This document shows, one piece after another, positions 9,135 to 18,414 of a stretch of DNA of 25,342 bases. Positions within the stretch are counted from its first letter, which is position 1. Each line of letters opens with the position of its first letter. The stretch is from contig QZLH01001014.1 of NCBI GenBank assembly GCA_003833135.1, positions 16,828-42,169 of the forward strand, in the 5' to 3' direction. The translations under genes were made by a program, and so were the position numbers. The DNA comes from Oehlia diaphana (Eukaryota; Glomeromycota; Glomeromycetes; Glomerales; Glomeraceae). The notes under the pieces are model-generated. The model was not told the DNA's origin and did no database searches. It saw nothing but the letters and a program-made list of their open reading frames with translations.

Positions 9135-11044
9135 ATGTCGACGAAAAACAAATTTACCGGTGTCCTTATATTTGGTGCCGCTTTTACGATTCGGTTAATT
9201 CTTTTTCAATCTTCAAGTATAACAGAAACTTTAGGAAGTCGAGTAGAAATTGTAACCCCCGTAACGAGTTTTACTCGACGTATGTAATTTCGTATTTATT
9301 TATTTATTTATTTGAAATTAATTAATTTAATTATTTATTTTATTAATAGTTACTGAAGGACTTTATTTATTTGAAAATGGGGTTCCGCCATATGATGGTG
9401 GTGCCTTTCATCAAGTATGTCATCGTTGTTTTATTAATTTTTAAAAGAAAGATTTACAAAATTTAAAATTAACTTAATTTTTATTTAAGGCTCCATTGTT
9501 ACTTGCATTTTTCCAATTACTTGGTTATTTACCAGTTATTTTTACAAAATTAACGTTTGTATTGATGGATCTCATTTTAGCTTATTGTTTGATGAATATC
9601 GCTGGAATAAAACAACAACTTTATTATAATTTTCCTAAACTTGAGATTGAATTAAAAGATAATGTACCGAAAGAAATTGATCCATGGGTTGTTACTGGAT
9701 TGTATCCTGAAAATATATATATATATATTTATGAGTTATTCAAAAATGATATTATTATCCTTTCATTTAAAAAAAATTATTTTCTAGTTATTTATTTAAT
9801 CCATTGACAATCGCATCATGCCTTTCAAAATCTACGATTATATTTACTAATTTATCAATAATTCTTGGAATTTATTATTCGCTCAAACGTTTGTAAATAA
9901 TTAATATATTATATATTATTCGTTCAAACCCTATTTTAACGAATTTTATTTGATTTTATAGATAATAAGAGTTATGGAATGTTTTGGATCGCAATGGCAA
10001 CTTATTTGAGCTTTTATCCATTTATGTTGTTTTTACCTTTAATACAAATTTTCACAAATAACGTTGAATCAAGTGGGAAAATTATTAAAGTATGAATTGT
10101 CGTAATATCCATATGAAATATTTATTTTACTTTATTTTTATTTACTCATTATTTATTTTTTATTTTACAGAACGAAATTATTGGATGTGTTGGATTATTT
10201 GTTGTATGGTTAAGTGGATTATTAATATTTTCATATTTTCTAGTTGGTTCTTGGGACTTTTTAGGTGCTACGTATGGCGTCATGTAAGAACTTTTCTTGA
10301 TAATTTCTTCCTTTATTAATTGAATATTTACTAACTCGTGTCAAAAAAAAATTTTTATTTTTTTGAAGACTCTTATTGCCAGATTTAACGCCAAATATTG
10401 GATTATTTTGGTATTTTTTTATCGAAATGTTTGATCAATTTAGAAGTTTCTTTTTGGTGGTTTTTCAATTACACGCGTTCGTATTTATGGTACCAGTTTC
10501 AACAAAATTTAGGTAAGTTAAAATTATTATTTAATATTTTTTATTATAATTATATTAAATCATTTTTTTTAGAAAACATCCGTTATTTTCAATTTTTATA
10601 TTGAGCGGGATAATGGCAATATTTAAATCATATCCATCAATTGGTGATGCTTCTCTTTATTTGGCGTTTCTTCCAATTTATTCAGAAATAATAAAATGTA
10701 ATTATTGATTTATTTCTTGTTTTTAGTTATATGATGAGTAATAGAACTTTAATTCTACATTTACTTTAAATTAATACTTAACATTTTCCCCTTTCTTTTT
10801 TTTAGATATGCGATATAATTTTTTGACAACTAATATATTTTGTTACTGTTCAATATTATCACCAATATTTTATCATTTATGGATATACGCAGGTAGTGGG
10901 AACGCCAATTTTTTTTACGCTATCACTTTAGTTTATACTATTGGTAATATCATTTTATTAGTTGATGCTACCTTTGCTATGTTTAGAAGGGAATTTGATA
11001 TTTGGAATCCTGATCTTAAAAATTATGAAATTATTCAAAAATAA
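9135..11044 (+). CDS. PIGU: GPI transamidase subunit PIG-U (GAB1/CDC91), nine exons
   Basis: PIG-U is a multi-pass ER membrane subunit of the GPI transamidase complex (with GPI8/PIG-K, GAA1, PIG-S, PIG-T), which attaches GPI anchors to protein C-termini. Exons: 9135-9279, 9350-9414, 9490-9701, 9788-9888, 9962-10089, 10171-10283, 10369-10512, 10573-10697, 10806-11044; together 1272 nt, 423 residues, close to the usual 390-435. Family motifs: [19 protein letters not shown] (about 51-69), [16 protein letters not shown] (about 142-157), [17 protein letters not shown] (from about 261), [15 protein letters not shown] in exon 8, and [19 protein letters not shown] (from about 368). The protein is hydrophobic throughout. 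All introns are GT-AG, 60-108 nt. The exon-4 donor is the weakest call: GTTTGT at 9889 keeps frame, whereas the better-looking GTAAAT at 9893 does not. Intron 3 holds an (AT)n run. The start ATG has A at -3 (GAAAATG). An AATAAA signal is at 11189. Confidence 0.93.
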
Positions 11045-12129
11045 AAATAGTAATAAAAAAAAAAGTATAAAAATTTAACGTAAATGAATCATAGATAGAT
11101 TATTGTAAAAAAAAAATAACGAAAAAACGTGAATCATGTATTTGAATTTTATAGATTATTGTAAAAAAAAAAATGTAATTTTATATTTAATAAAATGATT
11201 TTGACTTTGTTCATTATAAATTTTTTTTTTAAAAAACAACGGAATTTGTGGTAATATCACGTAAATAAATTAAAAGAACTTGTTTATAACAATATAACAC
11301 AATAATTACAGTATATAGTTGAAATTCTTGAATTACGGCAGTAATTACGGCGTCGGAGTTACATAAAGAACCCCCCGTTCAAGCTATTTTGGGTAGTTAT
11401 ATCGAATATTCGATAATTAAAATGTGTTTACAATATCAATAGTTCAATACAATGTTATCATACAGAAACTTGTAAATAGATACATCGAAATTGAGACTCG
11501 GAGATATCAGTTGATCTGCTACGCTGAATAGTACTGACCGAGACTATGTTAATTCCGGCTGGAATTAGGATTGTGCGAATAAATAAGGTATGACTGGTTT
11601 ATGATTAACTAATATCGCGAAATTTATATTTATTTTATTTTATTATTTTATTTTATGGTTAGTCAGGAGCATTACATTAAATATTAAAAGCTATTTAAAA
11701 AAATATAAAAAAACACAATATAGAAACTTCACCCTCAATAAGGAATAAACCCATGAAATAGGCCCTAACTAAAGTTATAAAAGATACCTATCTAATAACC
11801 CAACCGAAATTAGACAGCGAATAATAATAGAAAAACGATCTTAAAAATTCTAAAGACCCGTATTTTTCTTTCGGCCATAAAGGCCGCCACCTGTAAATAC
11901 TGTCAAAGGTGGAATGGTTCACACTATTCAAATTGTAGGAGTATATAAAACCCAAAATGCTAATATATAGCAAAATAAGACAACCTATGAGAAATAACTC
12001 AAAAAAAAAAAAAGAAATTAGACTCATTCAAAGTTAATCAATATCTAGAAAACAAAAACAAAAGAAAAATAAAATTAAGTCCATCCAACTGGGAGTCTTC
12101 ATGGTAACGGGTGAAGGACATGACAGTTA
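11045..12129. other. 3' flank and intergenic region between convergent genes
   Basis: No supported gene. A 20-nt segment (TAGATTATTGTAAAAAAAAA) occurs twice, near 11095 and 11151, in the probable 3' UTR of the PIG-U gene. A perfect hairpin AATTCC-GGCT-GGAATT is at 11551-11566. The minus-strand open frame at 11788-12027 is hydrophobic, low in complexity and matches nothing I recognise; it lies downstream of the broken minus-strand gene and is probably 3' flank. Confidence 0.45.
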
Positions 12130-13057
12130 ACCAGTACTCAGATCATTAACAGAACTAGAGGAAGTATCCGTCGAACAAATATAATGAGAATCCAAATTAA
12201 CGTTATTAACGTCACGCTAGTTCGGGCGCAGCTCTAAAGCTTTAGTGTCATCTGATGTGTCGCCCGGCGATTATAAAAACCGTCATCATTGCGAAATGAT
12301 TTACAATCCAGTTTGAACTTATTGTAAGATGATTCAAGTTCCTCACGCACTTTGCGTTTCATTTTCGTCGGACGCCGTGTAGTAAGACGGCCCATTTTCT
12401 CGTCATAAAGATTTTGGAAATCTGTAAGATCTCTCATAAGCTCAAGACGCACGCTTAAACTTGTAACGGAAGTACCAAGAAGTTTGGCTTGTTGTTCATC
12501 TGCCACTTTCTTATCATGTTGACGTTTAAATAGTCGAATTTCAGCGAGCCATTTTTTACTCCCAGATTTGAGAGGTTTACGAGTATCACGACCGTTAACA
12601 TGAACTACATGTAGTCTCTTTACATATACAGGTCCCTTAGGTACGAAAGGTTTAAGCTCTTCGGGTATATCAATACCATCAAGCGGATCAGTAGACGGGG
12701 GTGGGCAACGCAGCGCCTTTATTGATGCTAGCAGAAGGTACAGGATTCTGTGATTAAAGAACTTTTGAAACCGTGAATATGGTATGTGATAATCGTAGTA
12801 CTCTTGAGTAGGAAGAGTAAATTTTTTCTTATATTTAAGATATTTGACCATCTTGTTGATATACTGTGATTCTAAGAAGAGAAAGTGATGTCGTCTCGCT
12901 GCGATGATTTTTTCCTCTAGAGTCGAGGCTACGTTATTGCCTTGTAGATTAAAACCGCGTCTACAGCTACGTTCAAAACGAGCTGTTTGTTTCTTCTTGA
13001 CGCTAGGATGTTTACTATAATTGTGTTTCAAAAATTTTCTAAACGTTTATGATTCAT
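12130..13057 (-). pseudogene. Lineage-specific family protein (DUF8211-like), frameshifted
   Basis: The body of the frame (codons 13031 down to 12237) reads as a 265-residue basic protein with HPSVKKKQTARFERSCRRGF near the N-terminus, DPLDGIDIPEELKPFVPKGP in the middle and HVNGRDTRKPLKSGSKKWL after it. From memory this resembles an uncharacterised family abundant in Rhizophagus and annotated as DUF8211; the match is not verified. The frame has no usable ATG at its beginning. An ATG at 13057 gives MNHKRLENF and joins the frame if one base is missing from the A5 run (plus strand) at 13030-13034. At the other end, past about 12275, a different frame reads GDTSDDTKALELRPN, then an in-frame stop, then VNNVNLDSHYICSTDTSSSS up to about 12130. 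Both ends therefore look broken. Function unknown; either a decayed copy or local sequence error. Confidence 0.55.
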
Positions 13058-13320
13058 AAAGTCGAATTCTTTGTTGACTACGTTAACATGGCCAGTTGCT
13101 TGGAACTTGAACGTATATGAGATTTCACTACGAAGTGAAAAGACCTTTTTGGCCTTATGTTTTTTCCACCTTCGGAATAGTCGGGTTGCATGGAAAGCTT
13201 TCGGTGATGATGAGGAAGCTGAAATCGCGAAATTTATAATAAAGTCGGTTTGTGATTTTCTTACTATCTAATTTTCGCGTTTAAGCTGTTTAACAACGTG
13301 TCCTAGACCCAATTTCAAAG
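13058..13320 (+). other. Leader region between divergent loci
   Basis: This stretch lies upstream of the minus-strand gene and leads into the plus-strand intron-exon array. It contains ATGGCCAGTTGCTTGGA at 13088, close to the ATGGCCAGTCCTTGGA of the 1787-1816 exon-like block on the other strand, which suggests the two loci share ancestry. The plus-strand open frame here lacks a good start and is not called as a gene. The region ends in the donor-like AAAG/GTAAAA at 13320/13321. Confidence 0.4.
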
Positions 13321-13660
13321 GTAAAACCCTTGAATTTTTTTTTTTTATTAATTTTATTTAGCGAATGTTAGCTAACATTCATTTTCTTTTTCTTCTTTGT
13401 AGGTCTGTGGCTTTTTGGACAGAATTTTGATAGTAAATAATTTTTTTTACTTTTATTTAATGAACGTTAACTAACATTCATTTTTTTTTTTATTATAGGT
13501 CCAGATCATAGCTGAACTCTAATTTGAAGGTAAAAAACCTTAAAAACCTTTGAAATATTTTTTTTTTTATTATTTTATTTAATGAACATCACTAACGCTA
13601 ATGTTCATTTATTTACTTTTCATTGGTACAAGAAACTGAAAGGCAAGTTCTGGTCTCTAA
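13321..13660 (+). repeat. Second intron-exon module array (30-31 nt exons)
   Basis: Three intron-like units follow each other. Unit 1 (13321-13402) runs from GTAAAA to a long pyrimidine tract ending TTGTAG. Exon-like block 13403-13432 is 30 nt. Unit 2 (13433-13498) runs from GTAAAT to ATTATAG. Block 13499-13529 is 31 nt. Unit 3 starts GTAAAA at 13530 and ends near 13632. Each unit has TTTTATTTA followed by a palindrome with the branch-site-like TAAC inside it: AATGTTAGCTAACATT, AACGTTAACTAACATT, and a looser third copy. The block sizes and palindromic cores match the minus-strand array at 1426-1816. This is most likely the same module family in the opposite orientation. Confidence 0.55.
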
Positions 13661-14079
13661 GGCTTCGAAATTTTTCATTTTTTATTCTTTATGGCTTAAT
13701 GTATTTTATTAAGTAAATTAAAAATAATACATATTAAATAAATTATTACATATGTAATGATTGTGATGATTAGTGAAATTAAATATATTTGAATAATTAT
13801 GAATATTTATTTTTTTAAAAAATCTCCGCAAAAATTTTGTTTCCCAAAAAATCTGCATAGCTTTTATTGGATTTTTCCTTCAATTCTTTGCAGATTTGTA
13901 GTCACCATTTCTGCGCAGATCTGCATTTTTAAAAAAAAAATCATGACGTACTTGTGATCATAATATTATTACCATATTCACTCATACTAATAAGACGTTT
14001 AATAAATAATAAAAAAAGGAAAAAAAGACATTTTTTTTATCCTTTTCAGTTAGGGAAAATTTTGATATAATATAAAATA
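13661..14079. other. Intergenic, probable promoter of the kinase locus
   Basis: No gene is seen. It contains repeated CTGCGCAGATCTGCA/TCTGCATAG-type words at about 13825-13930 and AT-rich sequence up to the candidate start at 14080. A TATAA-like sequence is at 14065-14075, too close to that ATG to be a usual TATA box. Confidence 0.4.
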
Positions 14080-14226
14080 ATGGGTCAATGTATTGGTAAA
14101 GGTAAAATCATATATATAGTAATATAAGCATTCAATACAATTAGAATTTTGAAATTTTTAATATTATAAAACTAGTTTCTGGTAGTATTGAAGAATTTGA
14201 AGGAAGTAGTACCAAGGAATCTGAAG
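14080..14226 (+). CDS. Candidate 5' exons of the kinase gene (MGQC start)
   Basis: ATG at 14080 opens MGQCIGK and meets a GTAAAA donor at 14102. A 74-nt intron ending ACTAG at 14175 leads to a 51-nt exon (14176-14226) that in the joined frame reads SGSIEEFEGSSTKESE, acidic and Ser-rich. It ends at a GTATAT donor at 14227, directly in front of the intron array. Met-Gly-x-Cys is the classic arrangement for N-myristoylation plus palmitoylation, so the product would be membrane-attached if this start is used. The acceptor at 14175 lacks a strong branch site. Without transcripts the model is tentative. These exons leave one base of a split codon, while the kinase exon at 17187 needs two. Confidence 0.4.
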
Positions 14227-17186
14227 GTATATTAGACAAGCTGAAATATTAATTTTTATTTGCAAATAATTTAAATACTTATCTATAAATAAACATATAT
14301 ATAATATGCAAACTAAACTATATTATATAAAAATTATACTAAATAATTAATTTAGCTCGTAAGTTAAAGGTTATCTTATAATTAAATAATAATGGAATTA
14401 CTTTTTATTCTATGTAACAAAATAACTCATTCATTTAATGATTAATAATACTATAGTTTGTAAGTTATTAGTTATTTAAACTTTTACTTTATTTATTTTA
14501 CATAATATTCAAATAACTTAATTCTTTGTTTAAATAACTAACTAATTAATTATATTACAGCTGGTAAGTTATAATACTTAAGAATATTATATTTAATATT
14601 ATATTTCTTTATTAATATTTTAATATAATTTAACTAATTATATTCTTAATTTAAACAATAGATTGTAAGTAATATATTCAATTTATAGTAAATACCTTTC
14701 TATTATATTTATATCTAACTAATTAAAAATTAATAATAATTCAGGGTGTAAGTTATATGATGTCTATATTTATTTATATAATTTAAGCTAGCTAAATTCT
14801 TTATTTAAAAATTATTTTGTAATTTTTTTAGTTGGTAAGTTATTTATTTATTTCTATTATTATTTATTGTTATAATGTTTACATATAATTTAAACTAACC
14901 AAATTCTTTGTTTAATAATTATTTAAATAATATAGGGAGTAAGTAATTTATTTAATTCTATTATTATTTATTGTTATAATATACATATAATTTAAACTAA
15001 CTAAATTCTTTAATTAAAAAATTGTTTAAATAATATAGATCGTAAGTTAATCAATTATTACTTATTGTTATATTTACATATAATTTAAACTAACTAAATT
15101 CTTTATTTAAAAAAATAATTAAATAATATAGTTCGTAAGTTATTTATTAATTCTATTATTACTTATTGTTATAATATTTACATATAATTGAAATTAACTA
15201 AATTCTTTATTTAATAGATCGTAAGTTATAAGTTATTTATTTAACTCTATTATTTACTTATTGTTATAATATTTGCATATAATTTAAATTAACTAAATTC
15301 CTAATTTAAAAAATTATTAAATATCATAGTTCGTAAGTTATTCATTTACTGTAATTCTATTATTACTTATTGTTATAGTATTCGCATGTAATTTAAACTA
15401 ACTAAATTTTTATTTAAAAAATTATCTAAATAATATAGGGTGTAAGTTATTTATTTTATTACTTATTGTTATAAATATTTACATGTAATTTAAACTAACT
15501 AAATTCTTCATTTAAAAATTATTTAAATAATATAGTTCGTAAGTTATTTGTTTAATTCTATTATTACTTATTGTTTTAATATTTACATATAACTAAATTC
15601 TTCATTTAAAAAATTATTTAAATAATATAGATCATAAGTTATTTTTTTAATTCTATTATTCTTATTGTTATAATATTTACATATAAATTAAACTAACTAA
15701 ATTCTTTATTTAAAAAATTATTTTGTAATTTCTTTTAGTTGGTAAGTTATTTATTTAATCCTATTATTATTTATTGTTATAATATTTACATATAATTTAA
15801 ACTAACTGAATTCTTTATTTGAAAAAATTGTTTAAATAATATAGGGAGTAAGTTATTTATTTAATTCTACTATTACTTCTTGTTATAATATTTACATATA
15901 ATTAAATTCTTCATTTAAAAAATTATTTAAATAATATAGATTGTAAGTTATTTATTTAATTCTATTATTATTTATTGTTATAGTATTTGCATGTAATTTA
16001 AACTAACTAAATTCTTAATTTAAAAATTATTTAAATAATATAGCGAGTAAGTTATTTGTTTAATTCTATTATTGCTTATTGTTATAATATTAGTAAATAA
16101 TTTAAACTAATTAAATTCTTTATTTAAAAAATCATTTAAATAATATAGGGAGTAAGTTAATTATTTAATTCAATTATTATTTATTGTTATGATATTCACA
16201 TATAATTTAAACTAACTAAATTCTTTATTTAAAAATTTATTTAAATAATATAGGGAGTAAGTTATTTATTTAATTCTATTATTACTTATTGTTTTAATAT
16301 ATGCATATAACTAAATTCTTCATTTAAAAAATTATTTAAATAATATAGATCGTAAGTTATTTTTTTAATTCTATTATTACTTATTATTATAATATTTACA
16401 TATAAATTAATTCTTTATTTGAAAAAATTGTTTAAATAATATAGGGAGTAAGTTATTTATTTAATTCTACTATTACTTCTTGTTATAATATTTACATATA
16501 ACTAAATTCTTCATTTAAAAAATTATGTAAATAATATAGATCGTAAGTTATTTATTTAATTTTATTATTACTTATTGTTATAATATTTACATAATTTAAA
16601 CTAACTAAGGTGTAAGTTATTTATTTATCTAACTATCACCGGGGGTGATGATCACCGGTGATTGAAATTATGACGATTAAAAAAAATATAGTGCCGGTAA
16701 AAATTAAATAATTTTTGGCCAACGGTGATGATCACCCCAGTAAAAAACTAATTCTTTATTGTTATATAAATATTTACATATAATTTAAACTAATAAAATT
16801 CTTTACTTAATAGATTGTAAGTTATAAGTTATTTATTTAATTATTTAATTTAATTATTACCTATTGATAATATTTACATATAATTTAAACTAATTAAATT
16901 CTTTATTTAAAAAATTATTTAATAGCTTGTAGGTTATTTGTTATTTTTATTGTTATTTATTTTATAAATATTTATTTGTTAACTGTATTCTTTCATTTAA
17001 AATTTCTATTACTTTAGTTGGTAAGTTGTGAAATATAACTGATTATTATATATTTATACAAGAACTAAGACATTTATTATCCTAAATTTCTATTTAAATT
17101 TTAGAGTAAGTGTTAATTTTAATCTTAAATTTTAGTGTAAATTTTATTATAAACACTAATACAATTTTAATTATTTAAATTTATAG
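14227..17186 (+). repeat. Tandem array of about 28 intron-like units separated by triplets
   Basis: Each unit has a GTAAGT donor, a middle with AATTTAAACTAACTAAATT (branch-site-like AACTAAC) and a TATAG-type acceptor; unit lengths are 80-109 nt. Between one acceptor and the next donor are exactly 3 nt in 26 places. Triplet starts: GGA at 14936, 15845, 16149, 16254, 16445; ATC at 15039, 15218, 15631, 16349, 16540; TTC at 15132, 15330, 15536; ATT at 14662, 15940, 16814; TTG at 14832, 15739, 17018; GGT at 14745, 15439; single CTC 14356, TTT 14457, CTG 14561, CGA 16044, CTT 16926. Exceptions: the donor is AT instead of GT after 15631, GTAGGT after 16926; a shortened joint at 16608-16611 leaves 2 nt and nearly touches its branch site; AG-A-GTAAGT at 17103-17110 leaves 1 nt. 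A palindromic insert sits at 16636-16745. It could be a run of microexons or one large intron filled with duplicated introns. Confidence 0.8.
16636..16745. mobile_element. Palindromic MITE-like insert inside the intron array
   Basis: This is the only GC-rich patch in 3 kb of array. Arms GGGGTGATGATCACCG (16642-16657) and CGGTGATGATCACCCC (16723-16738) are inverted with central mismatches, and an inner pair (GCCGGTAAAAATT / AATTTTTGGCC) continues inward. AACTA at 16631-16635 and 16746-16750 may be the target duplication. The insert breaks the period of the array, so it arrived after the array formed. Confidence 0.5.
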
Positions 17187-18414
17187 ATTTGGAAAAAGTG
17201 GAAATACAATTATGGATGAATTTATTCTTGAAAAAAAGTTAAAATGGATTCCTTATAATAAATTTAAAGATGTTGAATATCTTAATAAAGGAGGATTTGG
17301 TACTATATACAAAGCTATTTGGTTAAAGAATGATGGAGATATTGGAATAATTCTTAAATGTCATAATGATTTAAATGAAAATTTAATTGAATTTTTAATT
17401 GAAGTATGATGTTATATTATTTCTTTTTTATAATTTATTTATATTAACATGTTATTACTTTATTTTTATAGTGGAAATATCATGAAATTTGTTTAAATTC
17501 AGATGATATTATTTATTTTTATGGATTTACAAAAAATCCAGTTACTTTGGAATATATGGTAGTAATGGATTATGCAAACAATGGTAATTTAAGAGAGAAC
17601 TTAACAAGAATAATTGAAAGTGGGTGGAATCAAAAGTTACATATGTTGTATAGAATTATTTCTGGACTTAATGATATACACAAACAAAATCTTATTCATT
17701 GTGATTTTCATGATGACAATATTTTAAATCATAATAAGAGTAATACTTATGTTAGTGATTTAGGATTATGTCGACCTGTAAAATCATTTTTGAAAGAGTA
17801 TAAGATCTATGGTGTTGTACCATTTATGGCACCTGAAGTTTTAAGAGGTAACCTTATACTCCAGCTAGTGATATATACAGTTTTTCTATGCTTATGTGGG
17901 AATTTACATCTGGAATATCACCATTTAACAATAGAGCACATGATATTCAACTTAGTTTAAGTATTTGTAAAGGGGAACGTCCCAAAATTATTGAAAATAC
18001 TCCGCAATGTTATGTAGATTTAATGAAAAAATGTTGGGTTGAAAGTCCATTAAAAAGGCCATCTTCTAAGGAAGTATTAGAAATTATTTTTGAATGGATT
18101 TCTCTTCCTTTTAGCAAGAAAATTAAAGATATTGATGAAGAATTAAAATGCAATATTATGGAATTTATAATGCATCGATTGGGCAGCATAATAATCTTGC
18201 TGCTGAATCTCATCCACAAACATATTATACAAGTCGCTTGCTTGATTTTACTAGTAAAAAATTGAATGAAATTCTTGAAAGTAAAATGCTAGTAAGTGAA
18301 GATTTGAATGATTATATGATGCTCAATTTTTTTTATTTCTATTGGTGTCAATATATTTTGAAGTTCAATTTTTTTTTTTCAGTGAAAAGACCGCGTCTTT
18401 ATTCTGTGATTTGA
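17187..18414 (+). pseudogene. Tyrosine-kinase-like protein kinase domain with two frameshifts
   Basis: Exon 17187-17403 (entered after ..TTATAG) reads FGKSGNTIMDEFI and WIPYNKFKDVEYL, the lead-in of the large Rhizophagus TKL kinase family, then glycine loop GGFGTIYKA (17290 on) and ILK with the ATP-binding lysine. A 68-nt intron (17404-17471) follows. The next exon has HCDFHDDNIL with the catalytic Asp (17697 on), DLG in place of DFG (17757-17765) and APEV (17829 on). After EVLRG the frame breaks at 17850-17851, where GGTAACCT lacks one base against GGTAAACCT. The +1 frame then continues YTPASDIYSFSMLMWE, FTSGISPFNNRAHD and CYVDLMKKCW..SPLKRPS to about 18169. A second one-base loss at 18170 (ATAATGC for ATAAATGC) shifts into SHPQTYYTSRLLDFTSKKL and a stop at 18412-18414. 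All catalytic residues remain, so it is a recent pseudogene or carries sequencing errors. The last 30 residues look like read-through into an intron. Confidence 0.75.

Noticed and set aside
11788..12027. 79-codon minus-strand frame
   Set aside because: Mostly hydrophobic low-complexity sequence downstream of a broken gene; no start context or family match.
13071..13271. 66-codon plus-strand frame in front of the second module array
   Set aside because: No ATG start and no recognisable protein; kept only as leader sequence.
14227..17186. CRISPR-like reading of the regular array
   Set aside because: The long repeats are intron-like and the 'spacers' only 3 nt; eukaryotic context makes CRISPR impossible.
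18010..18219. Minus-strand frame across the kinase
   Set aside because: It is the antisense shadow of the kinase C-terminal lobe.
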